Position numbers and translations under genes: made by a program. Source: Oikopleura dioica (lineage: Eukaryota > Chordata > Appendicularia > Copelata > Oikopleuridae). Taken from it: 64,000 bases of DNA. The stretch lies in contig OU015568.1 in assembly GCA_907165135.1 (NCBI GenBank), positions 9,246,501-9,310,500 of the forward strand. Reading direction: 5' to 3'. The notes beneath the pieces are model-generated. The model worked only from the letters and a program-made list of their open reading frames with translations, did no database searches and was not told where the DNA came from. Below are positions 12,301 to 22,621 of the stretch, piece by piece. How positions within the stretch are numbered: the first letter of the stretch is position 1; each line of letters starts with the position of its first letter.

Positions 12301-12819
12301 AGACTTTTCCAAAAATTGCAAAAAAAAAACTACCTGAAAAGTTCACTGTTAAACAACGAAATTTGCCTTGTAAATAAAACCTCGCCAGAAAAAAAACAGT
12401 TTTTTTATACAATAAGATAATTAGCAGGAAAGTGTGTATGAAATTCTATTGAATTAGCTTTAGTTTGTATGATGGCTGGCAGGAAGAGGATATCATCTGG
12501 CTAATGCTAAGCGAATTAAGCAGTTGCTCGTTTTTGCGAAAAAATGAGCCGCTTTATGTCTCAGCTGCAGGAAGTGGCCAATTCAATCAGGCCCAGACCT
12601 ACTACAGATGGAAGCTAAATGGATACGCAATTCAGGAGGAAATTCTCTTTCTTTGACTTTCACTACAAACATCACCCGGTCAAAAACCCGCATTAAATAA
12701 GCAAAAGAAAGAAGAACGCACAGTTCTATGGGAAAAAAGCACGTGACAGCTGCTTGCTGGTAGAAATTGCCCATCAAAGATCCCACGTGTCCAGTTCGAG
12801 TTTCAGAAGATCTCGGAAA

Positions 12820-14728
12820 ATGAAACTTTTGCCTCTTTATTTTTCAGCTTTCTCCGCGCAATGCCCGTAAGTGTGTAATTTGTGTCCTTCGCGAGCCATC
12901 TATCATGTGATTCGCTCTAAAAACGACCTTCAGCGATACTGACCTTCAAAAGCTCTGTTCGGACAAATGTACAGACTTGTTAAACGAATGCGTGGAAGAT
13001 TGCGGAAACGATACAAGTTGCCAGTCACGATGCCAAGGAACTTGGCTTGACTGTCTCAACGAGTGTCCATGTAACAGTGGCTGTCCAAACGGATGCATGG
13101 TCTGTTCAAATCCAGTTTGCGGCGGCACGGGCTTTGGTTTGATTTTAAACGAACGATGGGGAAGCTCAAACAGAGCGTATAGCTTGAATTTGGCTACGGA
13201 TGAGATTCGAGTTGCTCAAGTTTCTTACAAGTAAGTCGAGTTCCGATCAGAATTCCAGCAAAATAACTTCAAGCGATTTCGCCTTCGACATGGAAGATAC
13301 CTGTACTGTCATCTTTCGAGGCCAAACTTGGTTCTTAGGAGGATATTTCAATGAACGAAAGATCGCGAATTTGGTCGGATGCAGTGTTGTACCGAAAAGC
13401 TACGTTCTCACTGTCGGTCACATTGACGGTGTTTACGGCTCTTGTGGCGGTAAGAGAATTTCTTTATCCGCTAATTCAGTTTGTATCTAGCTTTGAACAA
13501 CGAAGTCTACATGTGCTTCGGTCACGAAAATCTGGGCGAAGACGTGTGTACAAGATGGGACGGCGAAAATCAAACTGTCGTCCAGCAGCGATCAACAAAA
13601 TACCACGATTGGTCGAGCATGATAAACTACCAAGATCAACTGATGACCGTCGGTGGATGTGGCTCAATTATCGACTGCAACAACATGGTAGAGTTTTACA
13701 CCGAAGAGGGAGGATGGAAAACCGGTGCCAACTTCCCTCGATGGGAAATTTACGGCCACACGCTCACCACAGATGGAGCAGGAATCTATCTCTTTGGCGG
13801 AAAAGTGCGTGGAGCCGTCAACAGTCAAGTTTACAGACTTCTTGATGGAGAGGTAACCGACAACTATCCTTAGAACTGGGGTCGGCGGTCCATCTTTCAA
13901 AGATGGGAAAGATGGGTATGATGGGTGCTGGGAAAGATGGGAATGATGGGTAAACCCATCTTTCCATAACCCATCTTTTGATTCTGAAAGATGGGAAAGA
14001 TGGGTCTCCCAAAGATGGGTAAGATGGGTTCAAATGATGGGAAAGATGGGTTCAAATGATGGGTAAGATGGGTTTCACTCAGTTTGAAGATCGGATTTCT
14101 ATCTTGTTATCTAAACCTGATGTACAGTTTTATTCCTCCATTAATGATAAATTTAAGGGATCCGCTCCCGATTTGAAAAATGTCATCGAGAGCTTTTTTA
14201 AGCAACTTTTTATTATAATAAGGCGCTTCGACGATTAATTTTATCTCGCGTCTATGAAAGCTTATGTAATAAAAAATTTAAGAAGCTACGGCAGGACATT
14301 TTTTGCGGACCTCTGCCCATAATTCCCATATTTGGAACCCATCTTCCCCATATTTCGGTTACCCATCTTTCCCATCTTTGAAACCCATCTTTCCCATCAT
14401 TCCCATCTTACCCATCTTTCGGGAAAACCCATCTTTCCCTAACCCATCTTTTGTTTGAAAGATGGGTCGCCGACCCCAGCCTTAGAACTAACCCTTACTT
14501 TTTTATAAGTGGTCTGAGCTTGGTTACGTCAAGCAAGTTTTGACCGGGGCCCTTGTCAACTCTGCCTTCCAAATGGGCCGAAATGCTTATGTTGGAAAAG
14601 AATACCTCGAAAAATTCACCCTGACGAGCGACAATGTTGAGTCTGAGTCGATTTATGCTCCTGATACCAACGATTTGAATCTCTACTACTCGCCAATGAT
14701 CTTTTCAGACACCATCATGTGCGCTTAG
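12820..14728 (+). CDS. Secreted Cys-rich, kelch-like beta-propeller protein
   Basis: Exons 12820-12866, 12934-13230, 13274-13449, 13491-13852 and 14510-14728 join in frame to 366 codons. Residues 1-16 form a short signal peptide. The next ~60 residues hold about 16 cysteines in CxxxC/CxxC spacing (for example CTDLLNECVEDCGNDTSC). The remainder resembles kelch blades, with repeated hydrophobic-Gly-Gly units (LMTVGGCG, IYLFGGKV) and spaced W/Y. It is probably extracellular. Secreted lineage-specific Cys-rich proteins are common in larvacean houses, so a house (oikosin-like) or epidermal matrix role is possible, but nothing here proves it. The last intron carries a hAT-type MITE; without it the intron would be 45 nt. 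AATAAA follows the stop. Confidence 0.72.
13876..14479. mobile_element. hAT-type MITE inside an intron
   Basis: The 604-bp element begins CTGGGGTCGGCG and ends with its complement CGCCGACCCCAG, with terminal repeats extending about 23 bp. It is flanked by a perfect 8-bp target duplication CCTTAGAA (13868-13875 and 14480-14487). The subterminal regions are packed with GATGGG repeats in opposite orientations on the two sides, like transposase-binding arrays of hAT elements. No transposase is encoded. The 8-bp TSD and TIR type point to hAT. It sits in the last intron of the kelch-like gene. Confidence 0.88.
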
Positions 14729-15299
14729 AATATTTTATTCAAATAAATTTCATTTTGTACTTCACTTACAATACATAAGTCATGAGATTAAATGCAAAGA
14801 ATGAGCGTACCGATATCTTTGTGCATCTGTAACGAAAATACAATGAAATCAACGAGGAATCATCATCCTCGACGGCAAAGCTGATTCAGCAGTGCTAGGA
14901 ACAGTCTTAGACCCGAACGACAAAAGAGTAATTATTTAATTTGGCTGAAATTATCTTTTCGGATCTAAAATTAATTTTCTATCGCCAAATTCGGCCGCGG
15001 TGTTGGATTACCTTCGACACCGTCAGCGCGCGTCACAAATGCCGGGGCCACGGTAATGCACAACGAAGAGGAGGCCGAATGTTTTTACTATGATTAAACC
15101 GACTTACCGATCTTTACTGACCACCGGGGATCGTGGAAGTCGCACGAGCCGACTAATTGCCAACCCGGGAGAATTAACGAAAAGTTTGAGACGATTATAC
15201 AGTATAATTTATACTCTTTCTACAGTTCCTAATAAGAAATTCTTTGAAGTAAGCGTGAGTTGTGATAAATGATTTTTATTTCAATCAGCTTTTTTGACG
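14729..15299. other. Convergent intergenic spacer
   Basis: It lies between the 3' ends of the kelch-like gene (+) and the first E2-fold gene (-). Apart from a polyadenylation signal near 14745, nothing is recognised. Confidence 0.4.
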
Positions 15300-17001
15300 T
15301 CAACTTTGTTTAAATTTTTTCAAGTGCTCTCCAATATTCTTCGTCAGCTTTCTTTTTCTCTCGTTCAAGATGCTAAAAATGGTCAATTTGAAAATTCAAA
15401 TGGGAAAGGGTCATTTTTTTACCTGAGTTTTCTCTCGACTTGAGCGAGTTCCTCTTGTTCTTCGTAGAGCTTGAAGTACGTCCGAATATGCAGCCCAACT
15501 GGCAGTTGTTGAAATGGAGTATCTCTTGATATTTTCGCCTTTGTTATCCGCAAATAGGTGTCGATCGCGCTTTCTGGGATCTTGATCAAATGAGGGTTGA
15601 TGTTCTCGTCGACTTGTTTTCTTCGTCGGCAGAGGTGGTCTTTGAACAATTCGTAAACGCCAACAATCACGACGGAAATCGGAATCCACTCGGCCCAGTA
15701 CTCGTTTCTAGAGAAAAAATATAGGTTAGAGATAATTTTTAGAAATTACCGAAGTCGCTTGAATGGAATGAAATTTCTGAGCCCAAGAAAAGGATGATCG
15801 ATGTTGTCGGTACAGTACAGTACTGGTGGAGCGTGAGGATAATCAACTGGAAACTTTATGATGACGTTGGACATTTCGGTGATCGTACCACGTGGAAAAT
15901 GGATCGTCATCTTCCACGCGATGGCACTGGTGTCCACGATTCGAGATATTGATGCATTCATTCCAGCCTAAAAAGACATGTAAAAAAGGGTTGAATATCA
16001 AAAAGTACCTCATTGATGAATTCATGAATTTCGTCAAATTCTGTTTCTTCTCTACTGATTCTCGGTACATTCTGCGGCGTTCTCGGCCTTCTGGGAGTGT
16101 AACCAAAGTCGTCCTCGTGAAAATATCCATTGTTTTCTTGTTGCCTATGTTCTTCCGCAAAGTTCGGCTGTGGCAAATTATCTCGTTCCATATTCACATC
16201 GTCGACGACTTCTACGTCATCTTCTTCGTCATCAATTACGATTACTTCTTTCTCTTTTTCTTCCTCTGTATTCCCTCCATACTCTGGCTCTTCGTCGAAT
16301 TCGTCTTCGTAAAAATCATAGTCGAAACCAGGATAATTTCAAAAAAATTTTTGCGGGTCCGGAAATCATAATAAATCTGAAAGTGCAGTTTTCTTCAGCT
16401 CGTCGAGACGAGTCGAATGATGGGTCAAACTTTTGATGACTCCAATGATTAACCGGTTAGCCGGCAATTTCCCGGAAAATATATTTCTGGTCGCCGGTTT
16501 TGTTCTAGAAATGCTAGAATGACAAAAAAAGCGGGAAACCAGTCCTTGAAATTAGTTATTCTGTGGGTGAAAAAATGAGAATCATATCTCTAACCATAAG
16601 ATGTTTATCACCAAAATTCTATTTTCTTATGAAAATGGGACCGAAAATTAGGAAGGTGCAGCAACAACGAAATACATACAAAATTTAGAATTTTTATCGT
16701 TAAAAAAAGTTTCGCTATATATTTGACCAATATCTTTTTGCCCACAGTAGAACTGACCATAAGGATCAGTTTCCGGGTTCATTCATCATCCTAGCATTTC
16801 TAGAACAAAAACGGCGACCGGAAACGTATTTTCCGGTAACCAGCCGGTTAACCGGTCAATCCTTGGAGTTATCAAGAGTTTGACCCACCATTCGACTCGT
16901 CTCAACAAGCTGAAGAAAACTGCACTTTCAGAATTTTTACGATTTTCAGACCCGCAAAAATTTTTTTGAAATTATCCAGACATGTTCACTAAGTCGCTCA
17001 T
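15300..17001 (-). CDS. UEV-like (catalytically dead E2-fold) protein A, N-terminal exon split by a transposon
   Basis: On the minus strand the coding pieces are 17001-16977, 16328-16009, 15967-15750, 15707-15423 and 15372-15300. They give a closed 306-codon frame only if the 645-bp element plus one 3-bp duplicate is ignored. The N-terminus is very acidic. The UBC fold is recognisable by PVDYPHAPPVLYCTDNIDHP and W..WIPISVVIVGVYELF, but the CLDIL-type active-site cysteine of E2 enzymes is replaced (FLGLRNFIPFKRL). A coiled-coil tail follows. Two paralogues lie 4-6 kb away. As assembled, reading from the outer ATG meets TAA inside the insert after nine codons; an in-frame ATG at 16191 could start a shorter protein. 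It probably binds rather than transfers ubiquitin. Confidence 0.68.
16332..16976. mobile_element. Foldback (long-TIR) element with 3-bp TSD, inserted in a coding exon
   Basis: The arms of about 180 bp at 16332-16515 and 16795-16976 are inverted copies with roughly 85% identity by eye; the ends are GATAATTTC and GAAATTATC. A 3-bp duplicate CAG flanks the element (16329-16331 and 16977-16979). Removing the element and one CAG restores an open reading frame from the ATG at 17001 into the acidic N-terminus of the E2-fold gene. No coding capacity is seen. The TSD length does not decide the superfamily (PIF/Harbinger-like is possible). Confidence 0.8.
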
Positions 17002-17439
17002 TTTTGACGGAATTTTTCTCTAGTTTGTTGGAGAATGAAAAAAGAGAAGCGAAAAAGTGAAGTTGTCTAGAGAATTTTTCGCTCATCAAAAACTTCCTAT
17101 TTTTCCTCTAGTAGGAAGAACTCGCCAAATTCTTGACCAGTCATTGCCCGGGTACTGGAGATTCTTGAGGCGAGTTTTTAGTTTGCCCAACTTTCTATAC
17201 CATAGAAAGTGTTCCGGAGAACATTTGCGGGCGAGAGGAGGTGTAAGAATGGGGGAGCGCGCGTTATAAGAGAAGTTCCTAAGGTACCGAAGGAAGATGA
17301 TCGAAGGCCTGATCATCTGGAAGGGGAGCACCTGAACAGGTTCTCTACCCTTAAATATGTCATCCGGAGAGCCCGCAGTCTCTACCGGGCATCCAGGAGT
17401 TCCGACTTATCCAGGACTCAACTGGGACTCCCGGTTACT

Positions 17440-17520
17440 GGGAGAATTTTTCATGTTTCGAACTCGCAACCTGGAGATTCGTTGGCTAGTAAACATACCA
17501 ACCGGCCACCGCGGGCCGAG
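17440..17520 (-). repeat. tRNA-like (SINE-type) pol III promoter fragment
   Basis: On the minus strand an A-box-like TGGCCGGTTGGT (17508-17497) and a B-box-like GTTCGAAAC (17463-17455) lie at tRNA spacing. The flanks do not pair as acceptor or T stems, so it is not a functional tRNA. It is best read as the head of a tRNA-derived SINE or a decayed tRNA; the body and 3' end are not defined. Confidence 0.33.
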
Positions 17521-17943
17521 ATCTGCGTCAAAAAACGGTCTGTTTATGAGCCATTATTTGAAAAATCATTGTTGTTTGCATTGAGAAATCTAGTGTATTT
17601 GGATATTCAAAATCGGAAATGAACTTTGCTATTCAAATTTCAACATAAATCCGCGCTTGTGATAGTTTATTTAAAAAGCGTCTTGCGAAACAAAAGAAAG
17701 AAAACTTTCCAGGATAATCGGCTGGTGAGTTAGTTCGGGTGAAAGAAAGAAAACGCGCCGGCGGCGTGTAAATTCTCACTGGGCGACATTTGGCGAAAGA
17801 ATGTGAATTGATGGAAAGATCTTTCTTTTTCCATGTGAGACAACTATTCGCCATCATTATTTGTCTACTTTGGCTAGAGCTCAAAACTAAGCATTATTTT
17901 GCCAACTTCATTACAGAGAAAAAGAGAGAAAACATAGAAGAAA

Positions 17944-20676
17944 ATGTCATGTGGACTCTTAGTAAGTAACAAAACTTCATTTCTACTGTTAGCGAACTTG
18001 CTCTAACAGCTCTCGATGAAAGGCAAACTTAGATGAGAAGTTTGCTTAGTGAAACTAATTTTTGAAAATGACGCTCCTAGGAAAGACTGGCGGCAGAAAG
18101 CGATGCTCATGTCGACATTTGGACAGGGGCGTTTCTTGGCGAAAGTGGACCCCTGAAGAAATATTTAAGGTGATTCTAAAGTTCTAGCAGAAAGTTCTAC
18201 TGACAGTTACTTACAGTACAGATGTGAACAACATCACTGATATTCAAAAAGTAAAAAGTGATTCAAAAGTAATTCAACCTCTTTTCAGTTCATTTCGTAA
18301 AAACCATCACCCGGATGATGTGAACAACCCAGGAACTGATTCTTCTATAAATTATAGAATATAATTATAGACTATAATAAAGAGTTGCTTTTACGTCAAT
18401 TCAGTTCCGTTTCGATCCCTAACGTTTGAAAATCATTAAAATAGATGTTCGCAATAAAGGTGGATGGACACCGTTACTGTATGCATGAAACGGCATTGAA
18501 ACAATTAATCAATAAAACTATCCGGAAATAACCTTTCCTAACTTTGTTCTCGAGCCGCATAAAAGCCATTCGGGACACCTTGAGATGATCAAAATGATCC
18601 TAAAGGTAAAGAATTTCGAACACCAAGGTTTATTGTTGCTAAATTTCACTGTAGGCTGGTGCAGATCCGAATTTATCTGCGGCTGGACAGGGACGGGGCA
18701 AATATTTTCAAGCCATTTCTTGTGTCCAAGACATCAAAATAAGCCTTGAACAAGATACCGTTACTATTAGCAATTGCTTCCGGCCCATTTGACTGTATTC
18801 CGGTACTGCTCCAAGCTGGTGCCAGACTTGACATTTTGGACAAAAAGAAGAATACTGCGCTTCATTACGCTGCTACTTATGGACATTATCAATCTATTAA
18901 ATTTCTGAAGTTGAATGGTGCAGATATAAACGCCCAGAATCACTATGGATGTACCCCTCTTATGGGTAAGTTTTCTGAGGAAGACGAGCTTATGTAGTAG
19001 ATTCTAGAGGCGGTGGCGAATGGACATGAATTGGTGGTGCAGTTGTTGCTAGAAGAAGGTGCGAATGCGGATGTTAAAAACTTCAAAAATGTAAGTGACC
19101 AAAGTTAACCCTATCGCTTAAAAATTGGGCTTTCTCCCCCAATTGGTTGAAAAACGATCAACTACTAGGTATGTTTTAGCTTTCATGTATGGACATCGCC
19201 CGGCAACACGGATTTCACCGTATAAGCGATTTACTATCCGATGCTAGTAGAAGACGTCTATTTGCTTCATCTACTCATCCTTCAGGTTAGCGAAATTGCC
19301 TCAATGAGAATCCAGCGCGTAAATAACAAACACAAACCGTTGACAGTAGTGAATAGTCGTAAAGCAACAAAAATGAGGTGACAATGCTCGACCTTCCAGA
19401 CTTCCTTTGACAGCGGCCTTGAGGAGAATGAGTGACCTCCAAAAATTATTTACCAAATGGCCATTTTCATTATTTCCTACTTGGGCCCAGTGACATTTTG
19501 CGTTTTATATGACCAACATTATGGTCTTTCTCAGAGAGAGAAAAGCTCGAAAACAACATCGACAGTCAGGCATTGCTTATTGAAAATCGGCTTTACAGTC
19601 ATGTTATTCAAATATACTATCTTTTGTGCCACTTAGACAAAGGAAGTATTTTAAGGATATCAGCTTGGAGATTCACTTCCATCAATAAACAAGGGTCCAG
19701 CAGAGTTTGATCGCATGATGGCGCAAGGAGGAGGAAACAACTTTCAAGTCGACGACGAGATCTTCCAACAAAAGGTAAATATTTTCACTTTCGAAATCCT
19801 AAAATCCTAAATCGACCTATCACACCCTTAATCAAACACGCTCAAAGTCATTATTTTCGTAAAAAAGAGTATCGTAGCTGCGCGATTTGAAAATCAACAA
19901 GTCCGAAAAGCGACTTCCAGTAAAGCAACCTTCACCAGAAGTTCATAAAATGCCACAGTATCAAAATCCGATGATGCCTCAACCAACGGCGGATGGATTT
20001 GGGTCTATAAAAGAAATTCTTGATTCGATTGGTTTGGCCAAATATGAAACTGTTTTTATTGAGCAAGGTAAAAAACTAGTGCGAAATTGAAAGTGTAAAT
20101 ATCATTTTAGATATCGACTTGCAAGTATTTTTAACCCTAAGCGAGCAAGATCTGAAAGAGATTGGGATTAATCTTTTTGGCCCTAGAAGAAAGCTGGCAA
20201 ACTGCATTTCCAGGTATGGTCTTCAACTTACAAGTATTTGAATGGATTTTTAGGATTCAAGAAGGCTTGAAAACAAAAATAAACGGGGTCGAGCAAGTTT
20301 ATGCAGACCGTCTTCAGGCAAAACGTGAGGATAGACCTATAGAACCTCATTTTATATAAATTCTAGTGGCCCAAGAAGAGGCAGAACGTGAAAAAGTACA
20401 GTCCCAAATGAGCGAACTCGCGCTTTTGCTGAAACAAGAAAAACAACTGCGTGTTATTGCGGAGCAGTTCGTCCAAGACAGCGAAGTAAACAACAACAGA
20501 TTTCAACAGGTAACGCCCAGAACTGAATAACCTCGAGTTTAAAATCGACCTCGTAGATACTGCAAACAGTGCTATCGGAAGTGGAGATAATGATGCGAAG
20601 CGAACAGTCTAATGGCAGCCTCAAGGAGCGACTGAATTTACTCAGACGAACGCTGATCCGATACTGTTCCCAATAA
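17944..20676 (+). CDS. ANKS3: ANKS3 orthologue: ankyrin repeats plus SAM domain
   Basis: A multi-exon gene. Early exons (17944-17961, 18081-18169 and further pieces to 18660) give a degenerate first ankyrin region including NVRNKGGWTPLL and SGHLEMIKMILKAGADPN. Exon 18744-18965 holds clear repeats (NTALHYAATYGHYQSIKFL). Exons 19008-19090 and one ending near 19285 complete the ankyrin block. A linker is followed by a SAM domain (ILDSIGLAKYETVFIEQ, then DLQVFLTLSEQDLKEIGINL) and a coiled-coil tail with YADRLQAK and QLRVIAEQF. The SAM block and the YADRLQA tail are specific to ANKS3, a ciliary ANKS6/NEK8/BICC1-interacting scaffold. The intron 18692-18743 is GA-AG. Exact exon boundaries in 18170-18600 are uncertain. 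Ends CAA TAA, with AATAAA shortly after. Confidence 0.82.
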
Positions 20677-20813
20677 CTGTACATTCAATTCAATAAAACA
20701 ATGCAAAAAGCGATTATGTTCTCTAGGACGTAAATATTTTCTAGATACCTTGATTACCTTCAATGCCAAAATTATTTTCTCAGCAGTTAGACGCATAAAA
20801 AATCAGTTTCGGC

Positions 20814-21663
20814 ATGGCAGCTGCTAGAGAACAAAAGGAATACGAGGATATTAATCAGTTTATTGAAGATGTAAGGCATTCTTTTTGAAAATTGCTCTCT
20901 ACCATCACTGTTTTAGTCTCAATGTATGAATGCATCGGTGAGCAGAATTTCCGCTGGCAACTTTCTCGCTTGGAAAGTGAAGATATTTAGCCCTCTATTC
21001 TCTGTTCATGATCTAGCAGAAAACGACTCTCATGTTGTATCAACGATCATGATCGAGTTTCCAGTGGACTATCCCATCGCGCCTCCTGTTGTCTACTGCA
21101 CTGATGCTGTCAACCACCCATTTCTTGGCGAAGGAAATCGAATTCCTTTCAAGCAACTCAAGTAAGCAAAATATTAGTAAAATAACTTCATCAGATTCAG
21201 GGACAAGTCTGCTTGGAGCCCTCTGATTCCGATTTCCCTTGTAATCACTGGCATTCATGATTTGTTCTTGAGCCATCTTTGCACGCATCCTGAGGAAAAT
21301 CTTGTTTCAAGGCCTCCAAGAATAACGAAAAAGCCGAATTTCGATGTGAAAATACCAGAAACAGCCATCGACAAATATCTCGATCAACCTGAGCTGCCAG
21401 TAAATGATAAAATACGAGAAGTCTTCAAGGTTAGTTTTCAAGACATTTTCATTATTTGAAATTCAAAATTTGAACCCGTTTTCAAGCTCCATGAAAAACA
21501 AGACGAGCTGAAAGAAGTTCAAGAAAAAATGAGCGAGCTGAAAAAAGCGCAGAAAAAACTTCGAAAACGACGAAAAAAGCTTGAAAAGGCTGTTAAAAAG
21601 CGTCGAAGACTTGCAGGGGTCAGGCGAGCAGATGAAGAGGAAGAGGAAGATTCCGATAACTGA
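20814..21663 (+). CDS. UEV-like (catalytically dead E2-fold) protein B
   Basis: Exons 20814-20870, 20917-21161, 21195-21429 and 21487-21663 give 237 aa. It is a clear paralogue of protein A: DINQFIED, then MNASVSRI, PVDYPIAPPVVYCTDAVNHP, FLGEGNRIPFKQLK, W.PLIPISLVITGIHDLF. The HPN..G.iCL active site of E2 enzymes is replaced by HPFLGEGNRIPF, so no thioester cysteine is available. The tail is an unusually charged Lys/Glu/Arg coiled coil (HEKQDELKEVQEKMSELKK) ending in an acidic stretch. Unlike A it has no long acidic N-terminus. It shares intron positions with A and C, pointing to tandem duplication followed by inversion or relocation of A. The UBC fold is an inference from the YP..PP and W-x-P pattern. 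Confidence 0.72.
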
Positions 21664-21800
21664 TTTTTTTGTCTACTTTAACTGTATTTTGATATGAATA
21701 AATTTTCTATTTTCTTAATTGAGTGTTCTCTCTAGAATAATCAGCAGTACATGTTGTGGTGCAATTAGGGTCGTTGATTTCATAAAGTTAGCTTTCAAAA

Positions 21801-22621
21801 ATGGAGAACGACGATGTCACTAGAATGCGCAGATTGAACAGAGAATTTCATGAAATCCACGATTTTATCGATAAGGTAGGATTAAAAAGGGTCCTTACTG
21901 CTAGAAAATCATCTTTCAGTCTGAGATGAAGATGTCTATTCTGAAGCTCCGGGGCCAAATGTGGAAGGTGATCATTCATGGGCCTCCGGGAACGATTTTC
22001 GAAGGGAAGAATCAAACCTTCATTGTCCAGTTTCCCGAGGGCTATCCGTTCGATCCTCCGATGATTTATACTGCAGATGAAGACATTCGACTTCCTTTTC
22101 TTCTTGGAGGAAATGTCGCGCCGTTCAAGATTCTCAGGTAAAAAATAATCATGGTTCTTTTTATCTTATTTTTGAACAGTACAAACTGGTTTCCCGCATG
22201 TCCGATTTCCCTGCCTATTACAGCACTCTACTACCATTTCATCATCAATGGAAAAGCTAAAAGCGAAAACGACGCCTCGACCACGAAGGAAGAAGCTTTT
22301 CTAATGAAACCAATCGAGATTCCGAAGATCGCATTCGAGGCTTTCATAAAGACCGTCGAAAAACGCGTCAAAGCAGGAACACTTTCAGAAAAACGAGCGA
22401 AAAATCCACTCGGCATTGTAAAGAATCTCGCCAAAAAAGCTGAGAATGACAAGAAAAAAATCGAGGAAAAGAAAATCAAGGAAGAGAAAACAACTGATGA
22501 CAACAACAAAATTGACGAGGAGCTGGAAAAGCTGCATGAGCGAAAAAGAGTGCTCGAGGAACAAATCAGAAACTGCGACAAGAAAATTTCTCATTACGAA
22601 AAGCTCTGTAACTCTGCCTAA
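21801..22621 (+). CDS. UEV-like (catalytically dead E2-fold) protein C
   Basis: Exons 21801-21875, 21920-22137 and 22180-22621 give 244 aa. It starts only 138 bp after gene B ends. The order is EFHEIHDFIDK, a UBC core (PEGYPFDPPMIY, then LPFLLGGNVAPFKIL and NWFPACPISLPI), an A/K-rich linker, and a C-terminal coiled coil (EELEKLHERKRVLEEQIRNC) that aligns with the tail of protein A. As in A and B, the E2 catalytic cysteine position is gone. Close spacing allows co-transcription with B, but this cannot be shown from sequence alone. No ESCRT UEV (TSG101-like) extensions are seen. Confidence 0.7.

Noticed and set aside
13876-14479. GATGGG repeats as a minisatellite or CRISPR-like array
   Set aside because: They lie inside a TIR- and TSD-bounded hAT element in inverted orientation; no regular repeat-spacer pattern.
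17440-17520. Functional tRNA gene on the minus strand
   Set aside because: A and B boxes are present, but acceptor and T stems do not pair.
17209-17622. 137-residue open frame
   Set aside because: Overlaps the tRNA-like repeat on the opposite strand; composition unlike neighbours and no splice or family support.
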